From Actinomadura luzonensis (GTDB lineage Bacteria > Actinomycetota > Actinomycetes > Streptosporangiales > Streptosporangiaceae): a DNA stretch of 64,000 nt. Shown here piece by piece: positions 15,048 through 22,728 of the stretch. The notes beneath the pieces were generated by a model, which saw nothing but the letters and a program-made list of their open reading frames with translations, was not told where the DNA came from and searched no databases. Made by a program: the position numbers and the translations under genes. The DNA lies in NCBI RefSeq assembly GCF_022664455.2, contig NZ_JAKRKC020000002.1:1240001-1304000 (forward strand). Reading direction: 5' to 3'. Every line of letters begins with the position of its first letter. The first letter of the stretch is position 1.

Positions 15048-17846
15048 TCACCGCAGGAGCTTGGTCGTCAGCCCCACCCGCGAGTTCACCCCCAGCTTGG
15101 CGTAGGCGTTGCCCAGGTGGTACTCGATGGTCTTCACGCTCAGCACCAGCTCCCTCGCCACCTGCCGGTTCGTCATCCCGGTCGCCACCAGCCGCGCCAC
15201 CGCCTGCTCCTGCGGCGTCAGCCGCAGCAGCGGCGAGGAGCCCGGCTCCGGGCGCGGCGCGCCGCACGCCCCCAGCTCCCGCTCGCACCGGTCCGCGTAC
15301 GGCGCCGCGCCCAGCCGGGCGAACAGCCCGAGCGCCAGGTCGAGCTGCGCCTGCGCCTGCCGCCGCCGGCCCAGCCTGCGCAGGAACCGGCCGTAGGCCA
15401 GCCGCAGCCGCGCCTCCTCGAACGGCAGCCCGGCCGCCGCCGCGTGCTCCAGGCCCCCCGTGAACGCCGCCTCCGCCGGCTCGTTCTCGTGCCGGGCCGC
15501 GTGCAGGCCGCCCCGGCTGCGGGCCGCCGCGGCCAGCGCCGAGTGCCGGCCGCGCCGCGCCGCCAGCCACTCCGCGCCCGCCAGGTGCGTCTCGGCGCGC
15601 TCCGCCTCGCCGAGCGCCACCAGCGCGTCCACCAGCAGGTCCAGCCACTGCACCACGCCCGGCACGTACACGACGTCGTGCACCCGCCCCGCCAGCAGCG
15701 GCTCCAGCGCCGCCCCCGTCCCCGCGTGGTCGCCCCGCGCGGCGGCCAGGTGCGCGGCGGCGGCGCAGGCGCGCGAGCGCCGCGACCGCGCCCGCCTGTT
15801 GCCCTCCAGCGCCGCCGCCACGTGCGCCTCCGCCGCCGCCCAGTCGCCGCGCGCCGCCGGCACCAGCGCGGCCAGCCCGTGGCAGACCGGCGACAACCAC
15901 CGCTGGTCGGCGTCGTCGGCCACCGACGCGGCCGTCTCGGTGTGCAGCGAGGCGTCGTCCCAGCGGCCCGCCCGGTACTCCGCCTGCCCCAGCATCGCCA
16001 TCGCCAGCATCCGGAACGGCACCGACCGCTCCCCGCACGCCGCCACCGTGCCCGCCAGGTCCGCCATCGCGCCCGGCAGGTCGTCCCGGTAGGTGCGCAG
16101 CAGGCCGCGGCCGAGCAGCGCGTCCAGCTCGGCGATCGTCGCCGAGGCCGGGGCGGGCAGGTCGCGGGCCAGCTCCAGCGCCGTCTCGGCCGCCCCGGAC
16201 ACCGCCAGGCCGGTCAGCTGGGTGTAACGGTTGTAGTCGGTGCTGAAGCGGTAGCCGGGCGCGTGCCGGGCCCGCTCCGCCCACCGGGCCGCCTGCCTCC
16301 CCTCCGCCTTGACCAGGCTGAGCAGCGCGAGCTGCTGCGCCGCCCGCGCCGCGAGGCCCGACCCGGCGAGCTCCGGCGAGCCGCCGCGCTCCCAGGCGGT
16401 GATCAGGTGCGCGCGGGCCTCCTCCACCTGGCCGCGCACCACCGCCAGGTGACCGAGCGCGTACCCGCGCACCGCCGGGTGCGCCCGCTCCGGCAGCGCC
16501 GCGGTCAGCGCCGCGGCCTCCTCCACCCGCCCGTCCAGCAGCAGCGCCTCCACCGCCTCGGCGGCGAGCGGCGCGGGATCGGCCGACAGCTCGGCCGCCG
16601 CTTTCAGGTGCTCGGCCGCGCTGCCGAACGCGCCGAGCCGCGCCTGCGCCCGGCCCAGCTCCGCCAGCTCGGCCGCCAGCTCCGGGCTCGGGCCCGCCAC
16701 CGCCTCCACCCGGTGCCGCAGCCGCGCCTGCCCGCCCTCGGCGACCAGCGCCGCCCGCGCGTGCAGCGCCGCCCGGTGCGCCGGGCCCAGGTCCTGGTAG
16801 ACGGCCGCCCGGGTCAGCGGGTGGGCGAACGCCGCCACCGGCCCGCGGGCGGAGGACCGTTCCAGGAGCACGCCGGCCCGCACGGCCTCCTCCAGCGCGT
16901 GCAACGGCTCGTCGATCGCGGCCACCCGGGCCGCCAGGTGCAGCGGGCACGCCTGGCCCAGCACGCTCACGGCGCTGACCAGCTCCCGCGCCGCCGGCGC
17001 GCACCTGGCCACCTTCGCCAGCACCAGCAGCGCGTACGAACGGGGTGCCGGCAGCGGCCGGGCCACGTCGTCCAGCGCCTCCGGCGGCACCTCCTCCAGC
17101 AGTGCCCGCAGGTGCAGCGGCACGCCCTCGGTGTGCGCCACCAGCCGGGCCGCCGCCCGCCGCGACAGTCCGCGCGCCCCCGCCGTCTCGGCGAGCGGCC
17201 CCGCCATCGCCTCCACCTCGGGCACGCCCAGCCCGGCCAGCCGGAGCCGGCGCGTGCCGTCCGCGCCGAGCAGCCGCAGCAGCCCCTCCGGGCCGGGCAG
17301 CGCGGCCACCTCGCGCAGCAGCAGCACCGTGAGCACCCGGTCGGCGCGCAGCCGGCGCAGGCAGAAGGTCAGGGCGCGCAGGGTCGGGCCGTCCGCCCAG
17401 TGCAGGTCGTCCACCACCAGGCAGAGCGGCGGCTCGCGCTGCTGCCGCTCGCTGACCACCTCCAGCAGCGCCGCGCCCACCGCCAGCGGGTCCGCCCCGC
17501 CGAGCGGCCCGAGCGCGGCCAGCGGCCCCGGCAGGTCGCCGCCGAACAGCCCGGTCAGCGTCCCGTACGGGAGCAGCGCCTCGCCCTCGTCGCCGTCGCC
17601 GAGCAGCACGTTGCCCGTGCCGCAGGCGGCCAGGAACCGCTGCACCAGCGTCGTCTTGCCCATGCCCGCCGCGCCCTCGACCACCACCAGGCGCGGCAGC
17701 CCGGCGCGGGCGCGCGTGAACTCCTCGCCGAGGCAGCGCAGCTCGCGCTCGCGCCCGACGAAGGTCGCACCACGCTCGACCACGGCGGCCTCCGCACGTC
17801 CCAGGTCTCCAACGTGACGCGCCCCCGCGGGCGGCTCAAGTGACAC
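15048..17846 (-). CDS. Large LuxR-family (LAL) ATP-binding regulator
   Basis: A 932-residue regulator of the LAL class. An N-terminal AAA module starts with FVGRERELRCL and carries Walker A GAAGMGKTT (about 58-66) and Walker B CLVVDDLHWAD. A long alpha-helical TPR-like middle follows. A C-terminal LuxR helix-turn-helix closes the protein (LTPQEQAVARLVATGMTNRQVARELVLSVKTIEYHLGNAYAKLGV). Such proteins activate carbon-use or secondary-metabolite genes on binding an inducer. The start GTG at 17846 has only a weak site (GTCAGG). No obvious target cluster adjoins it; the divergent neighbour encodes a 52-residue protein. Confidence 0.88.
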   Translation of the reverse strand: MSLEPPAGARHVGDLGRAEAAVVERGATFVGRERELRCLGEEFTRARAGLPRLVVVEGAAGMGKTTLVQRFLAACGTGNVLLGDGDEGEALLPYGTLTGLFGGDLPGPLAALGPLGGADPLAVGAALLEVVSERQQREPPLCLVVDDLHWADGPTLRALTFCLRRLRADRVLTVLLLREVAALPGPEGLLRLLGADGTRRLRLAGLGVPEVEAMAGPLAETAGARGLSRRAAARLVAHTEGVPLHLRALLEEVPPEALDDVARPLPAPRSYALLVLAKVARCAPAARELVSAVSVLGQACPLHLAARVAAIDEPLHALEEAVRAGVLLERSSARGPVAAFAHPLTRAAVYQDLGPAHRAALHARAALVAEGGQARLRHRVEAVAGPSPELAAELAELGRAQARLGAFGSAAEHLKAAAELSADPAPLAAEAVEALLLDGRVEEAAALTAALPERAHPAVRGYALGHLAVVRGQVEEARAHLITAWERGGSPELAGSGLAARAAQQLALLSLVKAEGRQAARWAERARHAPGYRFSTDYNRYTQLTGLAVSGAAETALELARDLPAPASATIAELDALLGRGLLRTYRDDLPGAMADLAGTVAACGERSVPFRMLAMAMLGQAEYRAGRWDDASLHTETAASVADDADQRWLSPVCHGLAALVPAARGDWAAAEAHVAAALEGNRRARSRRSRACAAAAHLAAARGDHAGTGAALEPLLAGRVHDVVYVPGVVQWLDLLVDALVALGEAERAETHLAGAEWLAARRGRHSALAAAARSRGGLHAARHENEPAEAAFTGGLEHAAAAGLPFEEARLRLAYGRFLRRLGRRRQAQAQLDLALGLFARLGAAPYADRCERELGACGAPRPEPGSSPLLRLTPQEQAVARLVATGMTNRQVARELVLSVKTIEYHLGNAYAKLGVNSRVGLTTKLLR

Positions 17847-17961
17847 TTGCCTGACCCTTTGTCCAGACCTCGCCAGGAAAACCAGGGGTTATCCCCGGGT
17901 ACGGCCCCAAGGCGCCGACGGCACATCCTCCATACGCTCGACGGATGGCCTGGGAGGCGTG

Positions 17962-18120
17962 ATGCGCTTCATCGTGGATCTCGAGTACGGCGCGGACGGC
18001 GTCCACGGACGACTCACCCGGGAGGGCTCGGACCGGGCGGAGCCCTTCCACGGCTGGCTGGAGCTGCTGCGCCTGCTCGAACGCCCCGATCCCCGGGGAA
18101 ATCCCCGGGGCCGCCCCTGA
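17962..18120 (+). CDS. Small conserved actinobacterial protein, 52 residues
   Basis: ATG at 17962 follows a strong GGGAGG site. The product MRFIVDLEYGADGVHGRLTR continues through AEPFHGWLELLRLLE and ends in a basic tail. The layout of a beta strand, a polar turn, then (P)FxGWLxLLxLLE is one I associate with short unnamed actinobacterial proteins. The function is unknown. A near-palindrome CCCCGGGGAAATCCCCGGGG lies over the last codons and could form a hairpin. It is divergent from the LAL regulator with 115 bases between starts. Confidence 0.6.
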   Translation: MRFIVDLEYGADGVHGRLTREGSDRAEPFHGWLELLRLLERPDPRGNPRGRP

Positions 18121-18497
18121 AGCGCCCGCCGGGCGCAGGAGCGATCATGTGAGGCGTCCCCCGCAGGAAGGGCGCGGCAACGGAGCCGGCGGGTCGTTCG
18201 CGGAGGGACGACCCGAGGCTCCGCGCGACGGGCGGACGTGCCGCGGGCTCCTCGTGGCCGGGCGCCACGACAGTCGCCGGTCCGCCATGCCGGCGCCGGG
18301 CCCAGCGGTGACAACGGGGCGGCCGTGCGTACCCATCCGCCGGCCGCCCCGGCTCACCCGCGCCCTCTTCCCGCCGTCTTTGCGCCGTCGCGGTCCTGCG
18401 CGTATTGCCACGCCTTTACCTTTCCGGGCCTGACGCCATCATTGCACAGTGTGATAGTAATGTGACACTACGTATCCGAAGTGTTTCGGGAGATCAT
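18121..18497. other. Intergenic region with a promoter-like A+T segment
   Basis: These 377 bases show no supportable gene. Most is G+C-rich, but 18441-18480 drops sharply in G+C and contains TTGCAC, GATAGT and an imperfect inverted repeat AGTGT...ACACT. I read this as the promoter, and perhaps operator, of the DUF4239 gene that starts at 18498. Confidence 0.4.
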
Positions 18498-19265
18498 ATG
18501 GTGGCGTACGCGCTCTCGATCCTCGCGGCGGGCGGTGTGGTGCTGCTCGCCGCGCTGCTGTTCCGGATGGTCCGCCGGGCCGAGGACGACCGCGATCCCG
18601 GCGGCCCTTCCGCCGCCCACGCCGGGGCGATGTTGTCGGCCCTGTTCCTGCTGGTGTTCGCGATCGCGATCATCGTGCCCTGGACCACCGCCGACGCCGC
18701 CCGGCAGAACACCCATGCCGAGAGCCAGGCCGCGATCGACGCCTACTGGGCCGCCGACGCGCTGCCCGCTGACGACGCCCGCCAGGTCCGCGCCGCCCTG
18801 CGCGACTACGTCACGTTCGTCGTCCGCGACGAGTGGCCGCTCATGGCGCAGGGCCGCATGGACCCGGTCGGCGGCGCCCGCATGGACGCCCTGCGGGCCC
18901 GCGCCGGCGAGCTCAAGGTCAGCGGCACCACGCAGGAGGACGCCAAGTCCGACCTGCTCGAACACCTGAGCGCCGTCTCCACCGCCCGCGCCCAGCGCGC
19001 CGCCGACGCCCTGGCCACGCCGCCCGACGGGCTGCTGCTCCTGACCGTGCTCACCGGCCTGGTGGTCGTCGTCTTCCCCTTCCTGGCGGGGGCCAGGCCG
19101 CGCGGGCTCACCCTGCTGCCGATGCTCGCCATGGCCGGGCTGCTCGGCTTCGGCGTCTACCTCACCTGGGACATCTCGCACGCCTTCGACGGGCCACTGG
19201 CCGTGGGGCCGGAGGCGTTCAAGGGGGCGCTGCAGGAGTTCGCCCGGATCGGCGGGGGCATGTGA
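18498..19265 (+). CDS. DUF4239-type membrane protein
   Basis: A 255-residue membrane protein. A first helix (AYALSILAAGGVVLLAALLFRMV), a second (AMLSALFLLVFAIAIIVPW) and two C-terminal helices (LLLLTVLTGLVVVVFPFLAG and LTLLPMLAMAGLLGFGVYL) bracket a soluble helical middle. This matches the bestrophin-like DUF4239 family, whose function is unknown. I place the start at ATG 18498 (GGGAG upstream) because the preceding in-frame codons do not look coding. Its stop overlaps the GTG of the next gene. Confidence 0.7.
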   Translation: MVAYALSILAAGGVVLLAALLFRMVRRAEDDRDPGGPSAAHAGAMLSALFLLVFAIAIIVPWTTADAARQNTHAESQAAIDAYWAADALPADDARQVRAALRDYVTFVVRDEWPLMAQGRMDPVGGARMDALRARAGELKVSGTTQEDAKSDLLEHLSAVSTARAQRAADALATPPDGLLLLTVLTGLVVVVFPFLAGARPRGLTLLPMLAMAGLLGFGVYLTWDISHAFDGPLAVGPEAFKGALQEFARIGGGM

Positions 19266-20218
19266 GCGTGCGGGACGCCAAGCCCGCCCGCCCGGCGGGC
19301 GGCCCTGAGGAAGCGACGGCGGCCGGGCATGCGGCCGGGCATGCGGCCAGGGATGTGGCCGGGCATGCCGCCGGGGATGCGACTGGGCATGCGGCGAGGT
19401 GCGCTGGGGGGAGGGTTGCCGGGCGTGTTCCCGGGCGTGCGGCGGGGTGTCGCGTCGTGTCGCTGGTGCTGCTGGCCGTCGCCTTGCTCGCCGTCGCGGT
19501 GGCCGGGCCCGCGGTCGCCGAGCAGCCGCGTCCCGGGCCGTCGTCGCCGCCCGCGGTGCTGCCCAAGGTGTCGGTACGACCGCCCGCGCCCCCGCGCGGC
19601 CTCCCGAGAGGCGGGCCCGCCGCCGGCAGGAAGGGCCACGGAAGCGGCCTCGTGCCGGGCGGGCACAGGGTCCCGGGAGGGGGCCCGGTGTCGAGGGGCC
19701 GTGCGGTCCCGGGAGGGGGCTCGGGGTCGAAGGGGCACAAGGTCCCGGGCGGCGGTCCGGTGCCGGTGGTGGGCGCGGGCAAGGTGTCGAAGGACGGCTC
19801 CGTGCCGGGCGTGCGGGTGCGGCGGTCGCCGGAGCCCTGGGTGTCCATCAAGGGCCGTCCCGGCGCGCGGCGGCCCGCGCCCGAGGTCACGGTGCCCGGC
19901 ATGACGATCTACCCGCGGGCGGTGTGCGGCGGCAGCGTGCAGGTGGGGGAGTGCCGGCGGCGCCCGGCCCCGCCGCCGTCGCCCCGGCCGCCCGCGCCCC
20001 GTCCCGCCGTCCCGGTCCGCGCCGCGGTGCCGGCGGCGACGCCCCCGCCGCCTCCCTCCCCGTCCCCGGCCCCGCGCCTCACCCCGCCGGCCCGGGTCAG
20101 GCAGGCGGCCGTCCCGCCGTCCCGCCGCAAGAGTCCCCTGGGGTCCGTGCTGGTCCTGGTCGTGCTGGTGACGACGATCGCGTCCACGACCGCCGTCGCC
20201 TTCGGCGCCCGCCGCTGA
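19262..20218 (+). CDS. Proline/glycine-rich exported protein with two hydrophobic ends
   Basis: A 318-residue product of unknown function. It has an N-terminal repeat tract (HAAGHAARDVAGHAAGDATGHAA), one hydrophobic segment VVSLVLLAVALLAVAVAGPAVA that resembles a signal or anchor, then a long Pro/Gly/Arg/Lys-rich linker. A short ordered patch with two cysteines follows (MTIYPRAVCGGSVQVGEC), more prolines, and a final membrane helix LGSVLVLVVLVTTIASTTAVAF. The GTG at 19262 overlaps the DUF4239 stop, so the two are coupled. The linker DNA (19323-19400) consists of 12-bp GGCCGGGCATGC-like repeats. It may span or line the cell wall. Confidence 0.55.
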   Translation: MSVRDAKPARPAGGPEEATAAGHAAGHAARDVAGHAAGDATGHAARCAGGRVAGRVPGRAAGCRVVSLVLLAVALLAVAVAGPAVAEQPRPGPSSPPAVLPKVSVRPPAPPRGLPRGGPAAGRKGHGSGLVPGGHRVPGGGPVSRGRAVPGGGSGSKGHKVPGGGPVPVVGAGKVSKDGSVPGVRVRRSPEPWVSIKGRPGARRPAPEVTVPGMTIYPRAVCGGSVQVGECRRRPAPPPSPRPPAPRPAVPVRAAVPAATPPPPPSPSPAPRLTPPARVRQAAVPPSRRKSPLGSVLVLVVLVTTIASTTAVAFGARR

Positions 20219-20356
20219 CCGCCCGCCCCTGACCGCCGCTGACCGGCCCTGGCCGCCTCCGGAGCGGGCCGCGCCGGGAGAAAAGGGCGCGCGACCGCCC
20301 CCGCCCGCGTGGCACACTGGCCGGCGAGCTTGATCGTCGGCGGTGGGAGGGTTTCG

Positions 20357-21133
20357 GTGGAGGAGCGGCTCGACGGGCGGGTGAACGAGGTCGTCCGGGT
20401 CGGCGCCACCGTACGGCGGCTCACCGGCCCCTGGACGCCCGCCGTCCACGCCCTGCTCGACCACCTGGCCGGGCAGGGCTTCACCGGCGCGCCGCGCGCC
20501 CACGGCACCGACCCGCAGGGGCGCGAGGTGCTCGACCACCTGCCCGGCGACGTGCCCGACTACCCGCTGCCCGGCTGGGCGCGGGCGGACGCCGTCCTGG
20601 CGGACGTGGCGCGGCTGCTGCGCGCCTATCACGACGCCACCGCCGGCTTCCCCGCCGATCCCGCCCGCGAGTGGTACTTCCCGCCGCGGAACCCGGTCGA
20701 GGTGATCTGCCACGGCGACGTGGCCCCGTACAACACCGTGTTCCGGGAGGGGCGGCCGGTGGCGTTCATCGACTTCGACACCGCCCACCCCGGCCCGCGC
20801 GTCTGGGACGTGGCCTACGCCGCCTACCGCTTCGTCCCGCTGTCCGACCCCCGCCAGCTTCCCGGGTTCCCGGTGGACGGCCAGGCCCGCAGGCTGCGGC
20901 TGTTCGCCGACGCGTACGGGCTCGACCGGCCCGGCCGCGAGGCGCTGCCCGACACCGTCCGTGACCGCCTCGCCCACCTGGTCGCGCACATGCGCGAGCA
21001 GGCCGCGGCCGGCCACCCCGGCTTCGCGCACCACCTCGAACGCGGCGACGACCGCTTCTACCTGACCGACGACGAGCACCTGGCCCGGCACCGCGACACC
21101 TTCCGCGCCGCCCTCCTGACGCCGCGGGTGTGA
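20357..21133 (+). CDS. APH-fold phosphotransferase
   Basis: A 258-residue enzyme of the aminoglycoside/choline kinase fold. The catalytic loop HGDVAPYNTVF and the metal loop IDFDTAHPG are intact, while the usual N-terminal nucleotide loop is short, as in bacterial phosphotransferase-family enzymes of unknown substrate. The start GTG at 20357 has GGGAGG six bases upstream, better than any earlier codon. Antibiotic inactivation is possible but not shown. The small-molecule substrate remains open. Confidence 0.75.
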   Translation: MEERLDGRVNEVVRVGATVRRLTGPWTPAVHALLDHLAGQGFTGAPRAHGTDPQGREVLDHLPGDVPDYPLPGWARADAVLADVARLLRAYHDATAGFPADPAREWYFPPRNPVEVICHGDVAPYNTVFREGRPVAFIDFDTAHPGPRVWDVAYAAYRFVPLSDPRQLPGFPVDGQARRLRLFADAYGLDRPGREALPDTVRDRLAHLVAHMREQAAAGHPGFAHHLERGDDRFYLTDDEHLARHRDTFRAALLTPRV

Positions 21134-21331
21134 ACTGCGCCACATCCGCGCCCGTCCCCGGCCCCCTTCCCGCGCCCGCCGCCGTCGTCGGCCGTGACCT
21201 GCGCCGCCGCTCCCGCGAACCCGCCCGGGCGGCCGCGTTTCGGCTCGCGGAATTCCGCCCATCGGGCGTCGGCGGAAAAGCGCGGGAATGATCCCTTCTC
21301 TCGCCGGGTGATCGCCGGAAAACGCACGGTG

Positions 21332-21360
21332 TTGACGCGTCCCAAAGCCGGATGTACGTT
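21332..21360 (+). promoter_or_regulatory. Sigma-70-type promoter of the oxidation cassette
   Basis: TTGACG at 21332-21337 and TACGTT at 21355-21360 are separated by 17 bases, a good match to actinomycete vegetative promoters. The start of transcription would fall near 21367, about 265 bases before the first large gene and 24 before the leader ORF. Confidence 0.65.
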
Positions 21361-21390
21361 CTCGACCGGAAGTAGTGGGCGGGAGGACAA

Positions 21391-21432
21391 ATGACGCCTC
21401 GATGGCGGGCCGACGGGCAAAAGCCGAGGTAG
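21391..21432 (+). CDS. Candidate leader peptide, 13 residues
   Basis: ATG at 21391 lies five bases after GGGAGG, the best ribosome site in the region. The peptide is MTPRWRADGQKPR and then TAG. It begins about 24 bases downstream of the predicted transcription start. CCTCG at the beginning of the ORF can pair with CGAGG at its end. It contains no run of one amino acid, so classical attenuation by a single tRNA is not indicated. Arg is three of thirteen residues. Confidence 0.4.
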   Translation: MTPRWRADGQKPR

Positions 21433-21632
21433 AACCGGCTGCCACGAGGTCAGAGGCGGAAATAAGAGTTCGCTGGTAATCCCGGCCGGGCTGAATTCCG
21501 GGACAACGACGATAAGCCCGCACTTCACCATGCGCCCACCCTTGGCGCACCTCGCCCATAGGTAATTCGCCGACCTGTCGGATCGCTGAGGAAAAGGCGG
21601 GCGCCGCACGCGCGCCGCCGCGGAGATCAGTC

Positions 21633-22727
21633 ATGACGCGCACCGTTCCGTTGTTCACGCTCGACGGCGTCCCCGACGCCCGCACGAGCACCCATCCGTT
21701 CAGCACCCAGGACGGCCTGGGCCTGAGCCTGCTGAGATTCCTGCGAGAGCCGGCCGGGGACGTGGTCCTCGTCGTCCACGGCCTGACGACCTCCAGCGAC
21801 ATGTTCATCATGCCGGAGCACGTCAACCTGGTCCGCTACCTGCTCGACAACGGCTACACCGACGTGTGGACGCTCGACTACCGGATGAGCAACCGGCACC
21901 CGTACAACCGCTCGATGCACCGCCACACCATGGACGACATCGCGTTGTACGACTACCCGGCCGCGCTGCGCGCCCTGCGCGCCGAGGTGGGAGACCGGCG
22001 GGTGCACGTCATCGCGCACTGCCTGGGCTCGGTGTCGTTCCTGATGAGCCTGTTCGGCGGCGCGGTCGACGGCGTCACCAGCGTGATCGCCAACAGCGCC
22101 GGCCTCACCCCGAGGGTGCCCGCCTGGTCGCGGCTCAAGCTGACCGTCGCCCCGGCGTTCATGGAGTACGTGCTCGGCTTCCCCTACCTCGACCCCCGCT
22201 GGAGCGAGGAGCCGCCGTTCACCCGCGGCCGGCTGTTCTCCCGCGTCGTGGACGCCTTCCACCCCGAGTGCGACCAGCCCGCCTGCCACATGCTGAGCCT
22301 CATGTGGGGCACCGGGTGGCCCGCGCTGTACGGCCACGACAAGCTGCACGCCGTCACCCACGCCCGCAGCGGCGACCTGTACGGCGCGACCGGCTTCCAC
22401 TACTACCGGCACGTCCTGAAGATGGTGCGGGCCGGCCGCGCCGTGAAGTACGACCCCGGCGACGCCCGCCTGCGCGCCCTGCCCGACGACTACCTGGCCG
22501 GCGCCGCCGCGATCACCACCCCGGTGCTGCTGACCACGGGCGACCGCAACCACGTCTTCGCCGACTCCAACATCGTCTGCCACGACCGGCTCAACGCGAT
22601 CGCGCCCGGCCGCCACGAGCTGGTCGTCTACCCCGGCTACGGCCACCAGGACGTCTTCATGGGCAGGAACTGCCACCAGGACGTCTTCCCCTCCATGATC
22701 GACTTCCTCAAGCGCCAGGGGGCGTGA
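21633..22727 (+). CDS. Alpha/beta hydrolase with cysteine nucleophile
   Basis: A 364-residue alpha/beta-hydrolase-fold protein. The oxyanion strand is VVLVVHGLTTSSDMF, the nucleophile elbow is IAHCLGSVSF with Cys where most hydrolases have Ser, the acid is Asp in TTGDRNHVF, and the His is in YPGYGHQDVFMG. Cys-nucleophile hydrolases of this shape occur at the C terminus of large multidomain GMC oxidoreductases. It heads a six-gene operon, with the next gene one base away. A thioester, lactone or dienelactone-like substrate is chemically plausible. It is cytoplasmic, since no signal peptide is seen. Confidence 0.8.
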   Translation: MTRTVPLFTLDGVPDARTSTHPFSTQDGLGLSLLRFLREPAGDVVLVVHGLTTSSDMFIMPEHVNLVRYLLDNGYTDVWTLDYRMSNRHPYNRSMHRHTMDDIALYDYPAALRALRAEVGDRRVHVIAHCLGSVSFLMSLFGGAVDGVTSVIANSAGLTPRVPAWSRLKLTVAPAFMEYVLGFPYLDPRWSEEPPFTRGRLFSRVVDAFHPECDQPACHMLSLMWGTGWPALYGHDKLHAVTHARSGDLYGATGFHYYRHVLKMVRAGRAVKYDPGDARLRALPDDYLAGAAAITTPVLLTTGDRNHVFADSNIVCHDRLNAIAPGRHELVVYPGYGHQDVFMGRNCHQDVFPSMIDFLKRQGA

Positions 22728-22728
22728 C

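Larger units (their letters stand above)
21134..21632. other. 499-base intergenic region and long leader
   Basis: From 21134 to about 21330 I see no gene, only small hairpins such as GCCCATCGGGC near 21258. From 21332 there is a promoter and then about 265 transcribed bases before the first gene of the oxidation cassette. The leader is less G+C-rich than its surroundings. It holds a 13-codon ORF and two competing hairpins, 21480-21485 with 21498-21503, or 21487-21492 with 21515-21520. No known riboswitch consensus is evident to me. Confidence 0.5.

Noticed and set aside
20357..21133. Aminoglycoside resistance determinant.
   Set aside because: The fold and HGD/IDFD motifs are shared by many kinases of other small molecules; nothing points to an aminoglycoside.
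21391..21632. Known riboswitch (SAM, cobalamin, TPP, M-box, ydaO).
   Set aside because: None of the consensus elements I know for these classes could be found; reported as an unclassified leader instead.
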